NCBI GenBank assembly: GCA_016928935.1
Contig: JAFGJU010000200.1
Span: forward strand, 1 to 13,816
Direction: 5' to 3'
DNA length: 13,816 nt
Source of the DNA: Candidatus Eiseniibacteriota bacterium
GTDB taxonomy: Bacteria > Eisenbacteria > RBG-16-71-46 > JAFGJU01
Part shown: positions 12,866 through 13,816 of the stretch, piece after piece
Numbering within the stretch: the first letter of the stretch is position 1
Layout: every line of letters begins with the position of its first letter
Made by a program: the position numbers and the translations under genes
The notes under the pieces: generated by a model
What the model was told of the DNA's origin: nothing
The model's input: only the letters and a program-made list of their open reading frames with translations
Databases searched by the model: none

Positions 12866-13666
12866 ATGATATATTTTCGATTGGCGGAAGCGTTCTTGAG
12901 CTACAGAGAACCGGAGGTTCGTTTGGCAAACGTACTTCAGAAGCCGCCCCTTGCCCTGAAGGCAGAAACCGTCATCCGCAGGCTCAGAGACGTCTCCGCT
13001 GTGTCTGTCCTTGTTGACGACGGGCAAATCAGCGAAATCCATCTGACAACCGAAAGCAATCGTTCTCCCAAGCAGCTCGTCAGGGACATCGAGTCCGCGC
13101 TGGAGGCAGAGCTCGGCCTGCGCGTGGACCACAGGTGCATTAGTATTGCCCAGAAGAAGGAACTGGCCAAGGAACTGGCCGAGGAGGAAGAGATACCTGA
13201 GCTGTCCCCGGCGGACTTCTGTGAGCCTGCCAGGGTTCCTCGGGTCAGGTTTGAGAACATCAGCGTCACCTACTCGGAGCTCCAAGGCCATGTCAAGGTG
13301 GAACTTGCGCTTGACGCCCTTGAGGCGGCCGGGTTTGCGGAAGGTTCCTGCGATCATCATGATATGAATAGACTTATAGCAACTGCGACCCTGCAGTGTG
13401 TTCGGCAGCTTATCGCGGAGGATTGTTGTTTCTCCCTGAGCGACGTGGAGGTGATGCGTCTAGGACCGGATGATGTAGTCGTTGCTACAGTTAAGTTTCT
13501 TTGGGGCAGAACCGATAGGACTCTAGTGGGGTCAACTGTCGTCACTCAGAACTTGCATCAGAGCATAGTTTATGCTGTTCTTGACGCGGTCAACAGAGTT
13601 TTCGGAAATCTGCGCCTGAAGGAGCCGGTAGAATATGAGTTAAGACCGACATCAATTAGAGGCTAG
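12866..13666 (+). CDS. Uncharacterised two-part protein under a predicted sigma-54 promoter
   Basis: I cannot name this 266-residue soluble protein. The N-terminal part (about 35-95) runs from a strand-rich VSVLVDDG through SPKQLVRDIESALEAE to LRVDHRCISIAQ. A charged linker rich in Glu, Lys and Ala (about 96-115) follows. The C-terminal part (about 125-250) alternates strands and helices and ends with an AVLDAVNRVFGNL helix. From memory, this combination recalls an uncharacterised family in Firmicutes and Actinobacteria, but I cannot confirm that. There are no membrane segments, signal peptide or obvious catalytic motif. I chose ATG 12866 because GGGGAAAGG precedes it by 4 bases and the in-frame TTG 12815 would start before the predicted transcript. 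Codons are less GC-rich than in the left-hand genes. It is probably the target of the adjacent activator. Confidence 0.8.
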   Translation: MIYFRLAEAFLSYREPEVRLANVLQKPPLALKAETVIRRLRDVSAVSVLVDDGQISEIHLTTESNRSPKQLVRDIESALEAELGLRVDHRCISIAQKKELAKELAEEEEIPELSPADFCEPARVPRVRFENISVTYSELQGHVKVELALDALEAAGFAEGSCDHHDMNRLIATATLQCVRQLIAEDCCFSLSDVEVMRLGPDDVVVATVKFLWGRTDRTLVGSTVVTQNLHQSIVYAVLDAVNRVFGNLRLKEPVEYELRPTSIRG

Positions 13667-13697
13667 AGCGAAGCGGCGTAAGCTGGAGCGAAGCGGC
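13662..13697 (+). repeat. Two-copy tandem repeat, 20-bp period
   Basis: GCTAGAGCGAAGCGGC (13662-13677) recurs as GCTGGAGCGAAGCGGC (13682-13697), a 16-base match with one difference. The first copy contains the stop codon of the preceding gene. The function is unknown: it could be a protein-binding pair or a slippage product. Confidence 0.65.
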
Positions 13698-13732
13698 CAT
13701 CTTTCTCTTTCTCGTCGAGCAACTCATGCTCA

Positions 13733-13741
13733 AAAGGAGGT
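13733..13741 (+). promoter_or_regulatory. Ribosome-binding site of the truncated last gene
   Basis: AAAGGAGGT is a near-perfect Shine-Dalgarno, 12 bases before ATG 13754. The spacing is longer than usual. A small 5-bp hairpin (GAGCA 13717-13721 with TGCTC 13727-13731) lies just upstream. Confidence 0.5.
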
Positions 13742-13753
13742 GGCTGCTGGGTT

Positions 13754-13816
13754 ATGCCGAAATTCATCTACACAGCGCTCGCCGCTCTAATCAGCTTGGC
13801 TGTTAGCGGCGGACAC
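13754..13816 (+). CDS. Start of a gene with signal-peptide-like N-terminus, truncated by window end
   Basis: The frame is open from ATG 13754 to the last base and gives 21 residues: a short basic start (MPKFIY) and then a hydrophobic stretch of Ala, Leu, Ile and Val ending VSGGH. This looks like a signal peptide or a first membrane segment. A strong Shine-Dalgarno is upstream. The gene follows the uncharacterised gene by 87 bases with no terminator, so it may share its sigma-54-dependent transcript. Nothing can be said about the mature product. Confidence 0.5.
   Translation, partial: MPKFIYTALAALISLAVSGGH

Overview
The window is GC-rich bacterial DNA, roughly 60-65% GC by eye, with every gene I can support on the + strand. 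The gene set includes a sigma-54 activator, a long-chain polyprenyl diphosphate synthase, AmrS and an MepM-like M23 peptidase. It suggests a Gram-negative-type bacterium, perhaps from a poorly cultured lineage. I cannot place it taxonomically from sequence alone.

The left two thirds (1-9253) is a dense housekeeping block. It holds the C-terminal part of a DUF401-type membrane protein, a CCA-adding/poly(A) polymerase family tRNA nucleotidyltransferase with an HD domain, and a membrane-anchored M23 peptidase. These are followed by a long-chain polyprenyl diphosphate synthase, the radical SAM enzyme AmrS, the ribosome silencing factor RsfS, ArgS (overlapping rsfS, TTG start), and a PfkB-family kinase. 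Two sigma-70-type promoters with a perfect TTGACA and a 17-nt spacer precede the peptidase and the polyprenyl synthase. Two proteins show altered signature motifs: ArgS has lost both histidines of its HIGH motif (HVGH reads NVVS), and the M23 peptidase has Asp in place of the second His of HxH.

The right third (about 9254-13816) looks accessory and regulatory. A promoter with a perfect TATAAT and a roughly 190-nt leader precedes a small protein with a signal peptide. That gene ends 13 nt before an 851-residue regulator made of about ten TPR-like repeats, a sigma-54 AAA+ domain and a Fis-type HTH, with no receiver domain. After the regulator come a 16-bp inverted repeat (12585-12620) and a good -24/-12 (sigma-54) promoter match (12797-12812). 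The promoter sits 53 nt upstream of a two-part uncharacterised protein, and a second short gene with a signal-peptide-like N-terminus runs off the window end.

The most interesting reading is inference: a self-contained sensory circuit in which an exported small protein is co-expressed with a TPR-type sigma-54 activator. The activator would bind the inverted repeat and fire the sigma-54 promoter of the unknown gene and possibly the exported product after it. The regulator also has Asn in place of the Walker B Asp and GAFSGA in place of GAFTGA.
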